Part shown: piece by piece, positions 8,883 to 17,457 of the stretch
Position numbering within the stretch: the first letter of the stretch is position 1
Layout: every line of letters starts with the position of its first letter
From: Streptomyces phytophilus
GTDB lineage: Bacteria; Actinomycetota; Actinomycetes; Streptomycetales; Streptomycetaceae
DNA length: 39,392 nt
Reading direction: 5' to 3'
Assembly: GCF_013870535.1 (NCBI RefSeq)
Contig: NZ_JACBXC010000003.1
Coordinates: 1-39,392, forward strand
The notes under the pieces: model-generated
The model's input: the letters and a program-made list of their open reading frames with translations, nothing else
Database searches by the model: none
Told to the model about the DNA's origin: nothing
Program-made: the position numbers and the translations under genes

Positions 8883-10748
8883 GTGCCCGGTCTGCGCCTT
8901 GTGCACCTGACGTTCGCCGGCGACGGCAAGGAAACGGCCCAGGTCGTCTTCGATCCGCGGCTGACCGTGATCTACGGCGCCTCCGACACCGGCAAGTCCT
9001 TCGTCACCGAGGCGATCGACTACATGCTCGGCGCCCGCAAGCTCAACCTGATCCCCGAAGCCGACGGCTACACACAGATCCTGCTGGGTATTGAGCTGCC
9101 CGACGGGCAGGTCATCACCTTGATGCGCGGCCCCAACAGCGCCCGGGTCAACGTGTTCAACCAGGACCTGCGCGGCCTGATCTACCGTGCGGCCGACCTG
9201 GAGCTGACCGCGCAGCACCACGGCAGGACGTCCAAGAACCTCTCCCGCTACCTGCTGGAGCGCATCGGGCTGGACGGCGCGCTGATCGCCACCAACGACA
9301 CCGGCGGGACCAAGGCGGTGGCGTTCCGGGACCTACTGCATCTGTGCCTGGTCAGCGAGACCCGGATGGTGGCCAAGACCCCGCCCGTACTGTTGTCCAC
9401 CGGCGCCAGCGGGCAGACAGCCCGCAAGTCGGTCCTGAATCTGCTGCTGACCGGCCAGGGCGAGCAGGCCTCCGCAGTGCAGCCCAACACGGGGCAACGA
9501 CGGGTCCACAAGGGCAAGATCAGCCTGCTCGACGAGCTGGTCCTGGACCTCCAGCGGCAGCTGGACCCGCAGGGCGGCAACGAATCGGAGCTGGCCGAAC
9601 AGCTACGGCGCATCCTGACCCACCAGGACGGCGCCGCGGTCTCCCTGCGCGGGGTCGCAGACCGCCACGCGCAGGCGATCGGGCGGCGGGCGGCGCTGTC
9701 GGTGGCACTGGGCCAGCACGACCAGCGCCTGACGGAAGTCGACGACCTGATGGGCCGCTTCGGGCTCCTAGGCAGCCAGTACGAATCCGATCTCGCACGC
9801 CTGGTGATGGTCGAGGAAGCCGGCAGCCTGCTGGGCTACTTCCGCATTGGAACATGCGTCTTCTGCGGCGCGGAGCCCGAGCACCAGAGCGCCGGCCACG
9901 ACGCCCAGGAGACCACCGCCCTGCACACCGCCGTGCTCGCCGAGGACACCAAGACCCGACAGCTGCTGTCCGATCTGCACCTGACCATCGACGGCCTGCG
10001 CGAGCAGCGCGAAGAGATCGCCGGCCAGCGCGCCCGGAACCTGGAGGACTCCGCGGCGACCGACCGCGAGATCGCCGGGGTCGAAGAGGAACTGCAGCCA
10101 CTCGAGAACCAGGCAGCCGAGCTGATGTCGGCCCGGTCCCGCGTCGAGGAACAGCTCGGCCTCCACCGCCGGATCCAGGAACTCGAGGACGTCCGTGCAG
10201 GGCTGGTTGCCGACGGGGCGGTTCCCGGAGGCCCTCCCAGCCGAGGCATCCCCGCCGGCACCCTCGCCGAATTCGACCGTGCCATCGCCCGCACCCTGGA
10301 GCAGTGGCAGGTCCGCGTCCATGACATGGCTTACGACCAGTACAGCGGCGAGCTGTATGTCGGTGACCACGCCCGCGCCGGCCATGGCAAGGGCATGCGA
10401 GCGGTCCTGCACTCCGCATTCGCCGTGTCTCTGGCCGATCACTGCCTGCGCAAGGAGCACCACCACCCCGGATTCGTCGTCCTGGACTCCCCGCTGGTCA
10501 CCTATCGGCAGCCCGGGGTGCGCCGCACCGACGATCCCGACCTGCCCGACAGCGTCATCGACTACTTCTACCGCGACCTGCTCCAGCGTTTTGCCGGCCA
10601 GGCCGTCGTCGTGGAGAACACCGACCCGCCCGCGGACGTCGCCGCGCACGCGCAGGTGTACATGTTCAGCCGAGACCCCCAGGAACACCGCTTCGGGTTC
10701 TTCCCCGTCCGTCCCGACGAGCCCTCGGCAGACCCCGCAGACGGCTGA
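8883..10748 (+). CDS. ABC-3C system SMC/RecF-like ATPase (DUF3732-type)
   Basis: The start is taken as GTG 8883, with GGAGAG 6 bases upstream, rather than the longer frame that overlaps the previous gene; 621 aa. The Walker A motif GASDTGKS lies at residues 32-39, right after LTVIY, as in RecF/SMC heads. A CVFCGAEPEH motif near residue 324, flanked by long charged helices (QREEIAGQRARNLEDS, EEELQPLENQ), looks like one half of a zinc hook at the tip of a coiled coil. The C-terminal head contains HPGFVVLDSPL (Walker B type, Asp near 534) and ends with AVVVENTDPP. It is the motor or sensor of the ABC three-component system. A hairpin terminator follows the stop within 30 bases. Confidence 0.83.
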   Translation: MPGLRLVHLTFAGDGKETAQVVFDPRLTVIYGASDTGKSFVTEAIDYMLGARKLNLIPEADGYTQILLGIELPDGQVITLMRGPNSARVNVFNQDLRGLIYRAADLELTAQHHGRTSKNLSRYLLERIGLDGALIATNDTGGTKAVAFRDLLHLCLVSETRMVAKTPPVLLSTGASGQTARKSVLNLLLTGQGEQASAVQPNTGQRRVHKGKISLLDELVLDLQRQLDPQGGNESELAEQLRRILTHQDGAAVSLRGVADRHAQAIGRRAALSVALGQHDQRLTEVDDLMGRFGLLGSQYESDLARLVMVEEAGSLLGYFRIGTCVFCGAEPEHQSAGHDAQETTALHTAVLAEDTKTRQLLSDLHLTIDGLREQREEIAGQRARNLEDSAATDREIAGVEEELQPLENQAAELMSARSRVEEQLGLHRRIQELEDVRAGLVADGAVPGGPPSRGIPAGTLAEFDRAIARTLEQWQVRVHDMAYDQYSGELYVGDHARAGHGKGMRAVLHSAFAVSLADHCLRKEHHHPGFVVLDSPLVTYRQPGVRRTDDPDLPDSVIDYFYRDLLQRFAGQAVVVENTDPPADVAAHAQVYMFSRDPQEHRFGFFPVRPDEPSADPADG

Positions 10749-10758
10749 CGGACGGGAA

Positions 10759-10775
10759 CTGCCGTCTTGCGGCAG
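10759..10775 (+). terminator. Hairpin after the ABC-3C operon
   Basis: A 6-bp perfect stem, CTGCCG/CGGCAG, with loop TCTTG begins 10 bases after the ATPase stop. It lies between convergent operons, so it would separate ABC-3C from the Wadjet transcript. There is no U tract, which is usual in Streptomyces. Confidence 0.5.
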
Positions 10776-10911
10776 CCGGATGCGGGACCGCCGGACGGCA
10801 TGTGCTCCGGGCGCGGGCGGTCTCCGTTCCGGCCGGTCTTGTGGCCCACCGCGACGGGGCACGCGTGAGCGCAGCGCCTGGTGCCACACGGGGGCCGCCC
10901 GGATTTCCTGG

Positions 10912-11829
10912 TCAGCTCAGCAGTGCCGCGGCGCGGCTGCGCAGCATCCGGAGTGGCTCGCGGGCGCCGAGCAGCGCGAAGAAGTCGCCGATGCCCCAGA
11001 CGGACAGTGAGCCGGTCCGTGCGTGGTACCAGCCGACGCGGTCGAGGCGGTGGGTGTCGGGATAGTCCAGCAAGGCGTAGCCGGCGAGCTGGTAGATGTC
11101 CTGGGCGGGCAGCTTGCCGGGGTCCTTGGTGGCCTTGATGTCGACGAGGAGGCGCCCTGCGATCCAGTCGGCGTCGGCTCCGCCGACGTCACGGCTTCCG
11201 GCGAATGTCGGCGCGAGGGTCACGTCGTGAGGGGCGGTGGTCTCCCGGATGCCGGCCAGGCCCTCGTTGGCGCGGCCGGTCACGGCGGTGATGTCGGCCG
11301 CGGCGTATGCGGGCACCGTGTCCAGGAGCTCGTCCAGGGTGAAGGCGGGGTGTGCGCCCCCCAGCGGAGTGGTGGGCCAGACGCGTCCGGTGCGGAAGAC
11401 CTCCTCGAACCAGGCCGCCGCATAGCAGAGCCGGGCCAGGCGGTCCTCGACCGCGGACGAACGGCTGACGGGGCGGCTCCGGTCGTCGAGGCCGTGGGTG
11501 ACGGCCAGTTTCTCTAAGTCGTCCAGCAGCGCGCTGCCGACGTGATGCAGAACAGGTGCGTAGGCGCCGGCGATACGGATGCCTTGGCCGATCGAGCGGT
11601 CGCGCGCCACGGTGGCGCGCAGGGCGAGTCGCAGGCGGTGGTCGATGGCAGCACCGAGCGTGTGCCATGCGGGCCTGACGGCGTCACCTGCTACGGGAAG
11701 GAGCGCAGGGGCGCTACTTCGGTGGGTGGCGCGATAGGCCGCCCTGACAGCCGCGGCGTCGGGCAATTGCCCGGTCAGGAAGCGGCGTAAGGGGGAGTTC
11801 TTGTCGTCGATCATGGAGGTGAGGCTCAC
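10912..11829 (-). CDS. PD-(D/E)XK-like nuclease, fifth gene behind jetD
   Basis: The start is set at GTG 11829 (VSLTSMIDDKNS), with AGGAG about 10 bases upstream; 305 aa. The N-terminal two thirds are helical, with no family I can name. Near residues 205-240 the protein reads GGADADWIAG, then LLVDIKATKD and DIYQLAGYALLDYPD. An Asp, then Asp-x-Lys, then a Gln-containing helix is the order seen in PD-(D/E)XK nucleases of the Cas4/RecB sort. It lies 86 bp after jetD in the same direction and ends the minus-strand run, so it may be transcribed with Wadjet. Type II Wadjet is defined by four genes, so this may be an accessory nuclease, an independent defence gene, or a passenger. Confidence 0.65.
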   Translation of the reverse strand: MSLTSMIDDKNSPLRRFLTGQLPDAAAVRAAYRATHRSSAPALLPVAGDAVRPAWHTLGAAIDHRLRLALRATVARDRSIGQGIRIAGAYAPVLHHVGSALLDDLEKLAVTHGLDDRSRPVSRSSAVEDRLARLCYAAAWFEEVFRTGRVWPTTPLGGAHPAFTLDELLDTVPAYAAADITAVTGRANEGLAGIRETTAPHDVTLAPTFAGSRDVGGADADWIAGRLLVDIKATKDPGKLPAQDIYQLAGYALLDYPDTHRLDRVGWYHARTGSLSVWGIGDFFALLGAREPLRMLRSRAAALLS

Positions 11830-11914
11830 GGAAGGCTCCTGGGGTGGCGGGCAGGACACGGCGCGTGGCGTCAGAGACGGGGGGCACACCGCGTGCGGGA
11901 GGTCGGGGCGTGTT

Positions 11915-13201
11915 TCAGGCCCGTGGCGTGGGCGGAGGATGCGGTGTGCCCGCTGCGATGTCGGCGAGCAGGATCGGCAGGAGATCCTCTTCGTAGGCGT
12001 GTGCGCGGCGCGCGTTCATGGCCGCTGCCAGGTGTGGGTCCCAGGGGGTGTCGGCTTCTTCCAGGTGCAGGTCGAGGGTGCCCTTGGTGGCGACGGCGAG
12101 GTAGTCGGCGGCGCTCATCCGCCACGGGACCGCTGCGGGCGCGGCGGCGAGCAGGGCGCGCACGTGTGCCAGTCCGGCTGGGTCGAAGTCGGCTCGGACC
12201 GCGACGTTCCAACCGGCTTCGGATAGTGCGCCGATGGCCGCGCACTCCACGTGTGAGGGGGTGCCGGCCGTGCACACCACCCGGGGTATCGTGGCGGTGT
12301 CACCGGCAAGAGCTTGCGTGCTGGCCGCGGCGAGGACCGACGGGTTCTCGGTGACGAACGCCCAGGCGCCCGGGATTGCAGGGGGCGCCCATGCGATGCC
12401 GGTCAGTTCTCTCGGCGGCACGGTGAACGTGGCGCCGGGCGGCACGTGCCAGCCGCGGGGAGTCACTCCGGTGATGATGAGCCCGCCGAGCAGATCGTCG
12501 CAGTCCACTCCGAGGTGCGCCCAGCCCGCGCGTGGGGCGGTGGCGGAATTGCCGGTCAGAGCAAGCACCAGGGCGGGCAGCGTTCCCGTGTCGAGCGCGT
12601 GTGGGTCGCCGGGGACCAGGACGCGGCGGTCGATGCGGTCTCCGGGCTCCGGCAACCGCCCGGCCACCTGCAGTGCCGTGCGCAGCAGCGCCGCAGGGTC
12701 TGGCGCGTTGAGGATGCGGGTAACCCAGCCGGTGCTGCGCAGCCGGGCGAAGACGCTCTCCAGGTCCACAAGCGCGCGTGCATGGCCCGGAAGGTCGGCG
12801 GCGCCGGCTTCGAGTTGCGCACGGAGCTGCTGGACGGAGCGCTCGTATGCGGCGCGGGCTCGGGCTTTGGCTGCCAGGCGCCGGCCGCTGGCGTGGGCGG
12901 CGACTGCACCCGGGGTCAGGGCCGGGCCCCGGACGGCGAGCACGGCGGTCAGTTCGCCCAGGTCGATACGGCGACGCTGACCGGGAACAAGCGGTCGTCC
13001 GTTGATCAGGCCGGCTGCTGCGGCGCGCTGGGCAGGTGGGGCGGGAATCGTCACGGTGACTGCGGGTCCCTCGGTGAGAAGTGGGTCGCCACGCCGGTCG
13101 GCGACTGCCGCGAGTTCGCTCCACAGCCAGGTGAGGTCCGGGTTCAGCAGAGGGCCGAGGTCGGCGCCTGCGCAGGCGCCAGCGCACAGCGGGCAGGTCA
13201 T
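11915..13201 (-). CDS. jetD: Wadjet type II JetD, TOPRIM nuclease (DUF2399 family)
   Basis: 428 aa; ATG overlaps the jetC stop by 4 bp (ATGA). The N-terminus has a CPLCAGACAGAD cysteine cluster, and the middle is the usual helical arm. The C-terminal TOPRIM-type nuclease core is visible: AFVTENPSVL with the catalytic Glu near residue 285, VVCTAGTPSHVECAA, and the acidic DFDPAG near residue 337. This is the DUF2399/TIGR02679 order. In Wadjet systems JetD is the nuclease that cuts plasmid DNA once the JetABC motor has extruded a whole circular molecule. Family membership and gene order agree, so the call is firm; the role is transferred from studied Wadjet systems. Confidence 0.88.
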   Translation of the reverse strand: MTCPLCAGACAGADLGPLLNPDLTWLWSELAAVADRRGDPLLTEGPAVTVTIPAPPAQRAAAAGLINGRPLVPGQRRRIDLGELTAVLAVRGPALTPGAVAAHASGRRLAAKARARAAYERSVQQLRAQLEAGAADLPGHARALVDLESVFARLRSTGWVTRILNAPDPAALLRTALQVAGRLPEPGDRIDRRVLVPGDPHALDTGTLPALVLALTGNSATAPRAGWAHLGVDCDDLLGGLIITGVTPRGWHVPPGATFTVPPRELTGIAWAPPAIPGAWAFVTENPSVLAAASTQALAGDTATIPRVVCTAGTPSHVECAAIGALSEAGWNVAVRADFDPAGLAHVRALLAAAPAAVPWRMSAADYLAVATKGTLDLHLEEADTPWDPHLAAAMNARRAHAYEEDLLPILLADIAAGTPHPPPTPRA

Positions 13202-16200
13202 GCCGGCCCCTCATCGTCCAAGGCCGGGTCGGCCTCGTCGCCGGGCAGGGGTTGCAGTCCTCGGACCAGCATGGGGAAGGCGACGACGGTCCCGTCCTCG
13301 CCCGCTTCGAGGTCGTGTGCGTCGATGCCGTCCCATGCTCCCGGTGCGCCGTCCCACAGGTAGGAGGTGCACAGCAGGTCGACGTCGAGTTCTGCCAGGT
13401 AGCGGGCCAGGCCCTCGCGGCCGCGTTCGTCGACTTCGGCCGGGACTTCGTCGAGGGGGACCAGGCGCAGGCCGGTCGGGGTGAGGCGGTCGTAGTTGGC
13501 GGCGATCGCGGCGAGCATCGGTGCCAGGACGACAAGGCGCCGCTCGCCGCCGGACAGGCCGGTACGGGAACCCCAGCGGCGGGTGGTGGGCTCGCCGTCG
13601 GGTCCGGGACGTTCGACAAGGTAGTGGACATCGACCCAGTCGCGGATGTCGACGGCCGCGGTGAGGCGTTCGGTCATGGTGTTGCCGTCCGCGGCTGCCA
13701 GCAGGGCCTGCAGGGCCTCTCCGACCTGGGTCTTCTGTTCTTCGGTGCGCAGGGCGTCGCCCACCTTGCAGGACAGTTCGTACACGGTGCGTGTGGCGGG
13801 GTCGAGGTCGTCGCGCAGTTCGATGTGGACCTGGATTCCGACGCCGGAAGAGGCTTGTGCTGCGCGCATTTTCGTGTTGACCGATTTCTTCCATTCCGTC
13901 AGGGTGGCCCAGGCGGTGCCGATAGCGGAGGGCAGGCGGCCGACGACGAAGTCGCGCAGGGCGGCTTCTTCTGCGGCGTCGAGCGCGTTCTTGGCTCTGG
14001 TGGCAAGGGCCTGTGCGCGGGCGGCGGCATCGGGCGGGTTGTACTGGGTCTCGGTGTGGGTGAGAACGAACGTCTCGAGTTCGTCGAGGCCGGCCGGCGG
14101 GTCGCTGCGGGCGATGGTCCAGGTCTGGGCGAGTTCGGCGCGGACGTCGTCGTAGTGCTCGCCCAGGATCTTCTTGGACGCGGTGGGACGGCGGGCGAGG
14201 AGTTCGGCGGCGCGGTCGAGGAGTTCGGGGCCGGTGCCGAGGCCGTCTGTGGTGAGGGCACCGCGGGCGGACAGGAAGGCGTCCACATCCAGTGCCCGCC
14301 TGATAGGTGCCCAGGCCAGGAGCCGCGCCAGGTAGGTGTGTGTGGATTCCTGCCGGGGACGTGCCGCGTCGAGGCCCTTGCGGGCGGTCCCCAGTTCGCT
14401 CTCCCGGGTGCTGAGCAGCTTTTCGGCGTCAATGGCTTTCCGGCGGGCTGTTTCGAGTTGCGAGGAGAGCTCTTCGGCCCGGGCCTTGGCGGCTTCGAAC
14501 CGCCGGGCGGCGTCGTCGACGTCGCCGGCGAACTCGGCCTCGGCCAGTTCCGCCCCGGTCTCCAGTGCGGTGTCGTGTGCGCGCTGCGCGGCGTGCTCAA
14601 GTTCCGCCAGCCGGGCGGTCAGTGCGCTCTCGTCCGGAAGCGAACGCAGCACGCGGTCCAGTGTGATCAAAAGCCGGCCGGTGAGCTGCTTGGCGCACGA
14701 CTCCAGTTTCTCGGCGCGTGTCCGGCTCGATTCGATCAGTTCGGTCAGCTCGTCGAGGGTGGTGGGCAGGCCGAGGTCCCGGGCACGCGCGATCCAGTCG
14801 GCGTGCAGGCGAGTGTGCTCTGCCGCGGCGGCGTCTGCTTGGCCGCGAAGGATCCGTGCGGCGTCTTCGAGCCGGTGCGCTGCCTTCGCGGTTCGGGCGC
14901 GCTCGGCCTCCGCATCGACCAGGGCGTCCCGCGGGGGGAAGGACCGTGCTGCGCTGCGGACGGCGTCGCGGCTCCGGCGGCGGTCCGCGGCCTCGGTGCG
15001 CTCGCCGGCGGCCTGCTCTTGGAGTGTCGCCGCGGCCTCGTCGAGCTCATCGGCCATGGTCCGAGCCCGGGCCAGGCGGGTGCGGGCTCCGATGTGCGAG
15101 GCGGCAGGCGGGACGGCCCCGGTTGGGGTGAGGGCGGCTGCAGGATTGGCGGTGAGGGGGCCAGCTGCGAAGGTGCCGTCGCGGCCAATGACCAGAGCGG
15201 CATCGTGGCGAGGGCTGGTCGCGGTGTCGCTCAGCGCGATACGGGCTAGGACGGTGCGGGCGAGGTCGGCCCGGGGGTGGTCGGGGTCGACGTCCAGCAC
15301 CGCGGTCAGGTTGTGCTCGGCGGGGCTGCCAGCAGGGCTGATGTGCCAAGCGCTGGTGGTGGCGCCGCCGGTGTGCAGATGGGCGCTCAGGACACCGGCA
15401 CAGGCGAGCGCGAACTCCAGCAGCGTCCGCTGGTTCTCCGTCATGCCAGAACGCCATTCCAGCAGCGATCCGAGCGCAGCGTCGTCATCACCCGGCCCGG
15501 CCCACTGGGGGCGCGGCAGCGGCAAGAGTTGCCCCTCGCGCAGACGGCGGGCCTGGGCACGGTGCTCGGCGGCGGCGGCGTCAAGTTGTGCCGCAGTGAC
15601 CTGGTGGTTGCGGGCGGCGTTCTCATGGTGGGCGGCGAGTGCTTCGCCGACCTGCAGGGCCTGGAGTGCCCATGCGCTGAGCCGGTTGCGCACGGCGGCC
15701 GGTTCGGCGCCAGCGAGGGCGTCGATTTCGGCGGCTTCCCATACCGAGTACTCGTCCAACGACAAGAGGTCCGGGTCGTGCAGGCCCCGCAGGTCAGGGT
15801 GCTGCGGCGCCCACCGGGCGACAGCGCGGAGCGCGTCGCGGGCGGCTTCGCGGGCGTTGCTGCCGGCGCGGGCCGCCGCCTGGGTGGCCTCGTCATGGTC
15901 GCTCTCGGCACGGGAAGCTCGGTCTTCTGCTGTCTTGGCGGTCCGAGCGGCTTCGGCGACCGCGGTGTGGTCTTTCTGGATGAGGGTGGCTCTACCGGCG
16001 GTACCTCGGTGGGTTTGCGCCGAGGCGATCCAGGCCGCCGCGAGGTCGAGCAGGCCGGTCCGGTCGTGGGTGAGTGTCAGGCCGGGCCCCGGGTCGACGG
16101 TGCGGTCGGCGACGTGGCGTGTGCTGCGGGCCCGCGGGCGGTGAGCGAGCAGGGTCTCCAGCACGGCCTGCGGGGCGCCCGCGGACACGGCGTCCTCAGC

Positions 16201-17457
16201 AAGCTCGGCGGCGTCGCCGACGACGTCACCCAACGCTCCCTCGGCGGCGACGGTGCTGTCGCGGGCATGCGCGGCAGCGGCCTCGAGCGTACTGAAGGCG
16301 CTGGCCGCGGAGTTCTGCTCGGCTATCAGACGTTTCCGCAGATCAATGACAGGACCGTGCGCCTTGTAGGCGTCACTGATCTCGATGGCATGCGCCTCAG
16401 CCATCGCGGCGCGGTGGTCGCCAGCCAGCCGCCTGACCTCAGCGTCCGCATCCTTGGCGCCGCTGTTGGCCTGGGACAGGTGGTTCTCGGCGTTCCTGAC
16501 CTGCTGGCGACCGGTGTTGACGTCGGCAGCGGCGTCGCTTGCGGCACTGTGTGCGGTACGGGTGACGTCGACGACATGCCCGGTCCACACCCGGGAGAAC
16601 TCGCTCAGCACGTCCGCGGCATGCTCGTCGCGTTCGAAAGCATCCCGGGTGGTTTTGGACTCGGCCAGGGCATCCGCGGTGGCGGTCAGAACATCGCCGG
16701 CGACTCCCGGGAGGGACTGCCGCAGCGCCGCGGCGGCCGCGGCCGGTGACACGTCGCCCAGCAGGGACGGGTTGCGGACCTCCCGCAGTCGCGAGGCGAG
16801 TTCACGCACCTCCTCGGCGGTGGTGGACCAGAGCCGGGCGGCCAGGTGTTCGACGTAGGCGTCTGGGCCCTCGAAGACCTGCCCGCCGTCTTCCTGGATG
16901 CGGGCACAGAAGTCGTCGTGCTCCCACGCCCCGCCGCCGGGCGCGCGCAGCGCCACCTCGTACAGCGGCCGTCCGGGCACGGTGAAGGGGACGACCGTGA
17001 CGGATGGCGAGGCGCTGGGTGAGTACTGGAGGCGGACCCCGAAACTCACCACCGATCCGGCCGGCGCCGTCTGCGCCGGCGATGCCGCTGTCGGCTCTGC
17101 GTCAGGCGCGGCAAAACTCAGCCACAGGTATCCGTAGCGGCGACGGCTCTTGGCGGGGGCGCCTTCACTCATGAGGAGTTTCAGCGTGGTGGGGCGTGCC
17201 TTGCCGGCGGCGAGTTTGGCAGCGTTCAGGTCCAGCAGGTAGGGCCATAGCGCCTCCAGGGCGGTGGTCTTGCCCGTACCGTTGGGTCCCCGCAGCAGCA
17301 GCCGGCCCGAAGCTGCGGGCAGGTCCAGGTCTCCGTAGCGCCACACGTTCGACAGTCCGGCGCCGATCAGGCGCCAGCGGCCGCCGAACCGGCCGGCGTT
17401 GCCGGACGGCGCGGGCGGAGACTGCATGGTGAAGTCCAGGTCGAGGATGTCGCTCAC
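13198..17457 (-). CDS. jetC: Wadjet type II JetC, SMC-like ATPase (TIGR02680 family)
   Basis: The true start is GTG 17457, overlapping the jetB stop (GTGA) and preceded by AAGGAA; the longer upstream frame only shadows jetB. The product is 1,419 aa. Walker A GPNGTGKT lies at residues 57-64. About 1,100 residues of alternating charged helices follow, typical of long SMC coiled coils. The ABC signature LSGGE lies near 1,302 and Walker B LRLVPLDEV near 1,330. This size and layout match the large subunit of the DUF2397/2398/2399 cluster, known as type II Wadjet. JetC drives ATP-dependent loop extrusion on incoming plasmids together with the JetA kleisin and JetB. High GC creates long false frames on the other strand. 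Confidence 0.92.
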   Translation of the reverse strand: MSDILDLDFTMQSPPAPSGNAGRFGGRWRLIGAGLSNVWRYGDLDLPAASGRLLLRGPNGTGKTTALEALWPYLLDLNAAKLAAGKARPTTLKLLMSEGAPAKSRRRYGYLWLSFAAPDAEPTAASPAQTAPAGSVVSFGVRLQYSPSASPSVTVVPFTVPGRPLYEVALRAPGGGAWEHDDFCARIQEDGGQVFEGPDAYVEHLAARLWSTTAEEVRELASRLREVRNPSLLGDVSPAAAAAALRQSLPGVAGDVLTATADALAESKTTRDAFERDEHAADVLSEFSRVWTGHVVDVTRTAHSAASDAAADVNTGRQQVRNAENHLSQANSGAKDADAEVRRLAGDHRAAMAEAHAIEISDAYKAHGPVIDLRKRLIAEQNSAASAFSTLEAAAAHARDSTVAAEGALGDVVGDAAELAEDAVSAGAPQAVLETLLAHRPRARSTRHVADRTVDPGPGLTLTHDRTGLLDLAAAWIASAQTHRGTAGRATLIQKDHTAVAEAARTAKTAEDRASRAESDHDEATQAAARAGSNAREAARDALRAVARWAPQHPDLRGLHDPDLLSLDEYSVWEAAEIDALAGAEPAAVRNRLSAWALQALQVGEALAAHHENAARNHQVTAAQLDAAAAEHRAQARRLREGQLLPLPRPQWAGPGDDDAALGSLLEWRSGMTENQRTLLEFALACAGVLSAHLHTGGATTSAWHISPAGSPAEHNLTAVLDVDPDHPRADLARTVLARIALSDTATSPRHDAALVIGRDGTFAAGPLTANPAAALTPTGAVPPAASHIGARTRLARARTMADELDEAAATLQEQAAGERTEAADRRRSRDAVRSAARSFPPRDALVDAEAERARTAKAAHRLEDAARILRGQADAAAAEHTRLHADWIARARDLGLPTTLDELTELIESSRTRAEKLESCAKQLTGRLLITLDRVLRSLPDESALTARLAELEHAAQRAHDTALETGAELAEAEFAGDVDDAARRFEAAKARAEELSSQLETARRKAIDAEKLLSTRESELGTARKGLDAARPRQESTHTYLARLLAWAPIRRALDVDAFLSARGALTTDGLGTGPELLDRAAELLARRPTASKKILGEHYDDVRAELAQTWTIARSDPPAGLDELETFVLTHTETQYNPPDAAARAQALATRAKNALDAAEEAALRDFVVGRLPSAIGTAWATLTEWKKSVNTKMRAAQASSGVGIQVHIELRDDLDPATRTVYELSCKVGDALRTEEQKTQVGEALQALLAAADGNTMTERLTAAVDIRDWVDVHYLVERPGPDGEPTTRRWGSRTGLSGGERRLVVLAPMLAAIAANYDRLTPTGLRLVPLDEVPAEVDERGREGLARYLAELDVDLLCTSYLWDGAPGAWDGIDAHDLEAGEDGTVVAFPMLVRGLQPLPGDEADPALDDEGPA

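Noticed and set aside
13252-16749. Very long plus-strand open frames (up to 665 codons) opposite jetC
   Set aside because: They are complements of a high-GC coding frame: low-complexity Ser/Arg/Gly-rich text, no ribosome sites, no motifs. jetC on the other strand has Walker A, signature and Walker B motifs.
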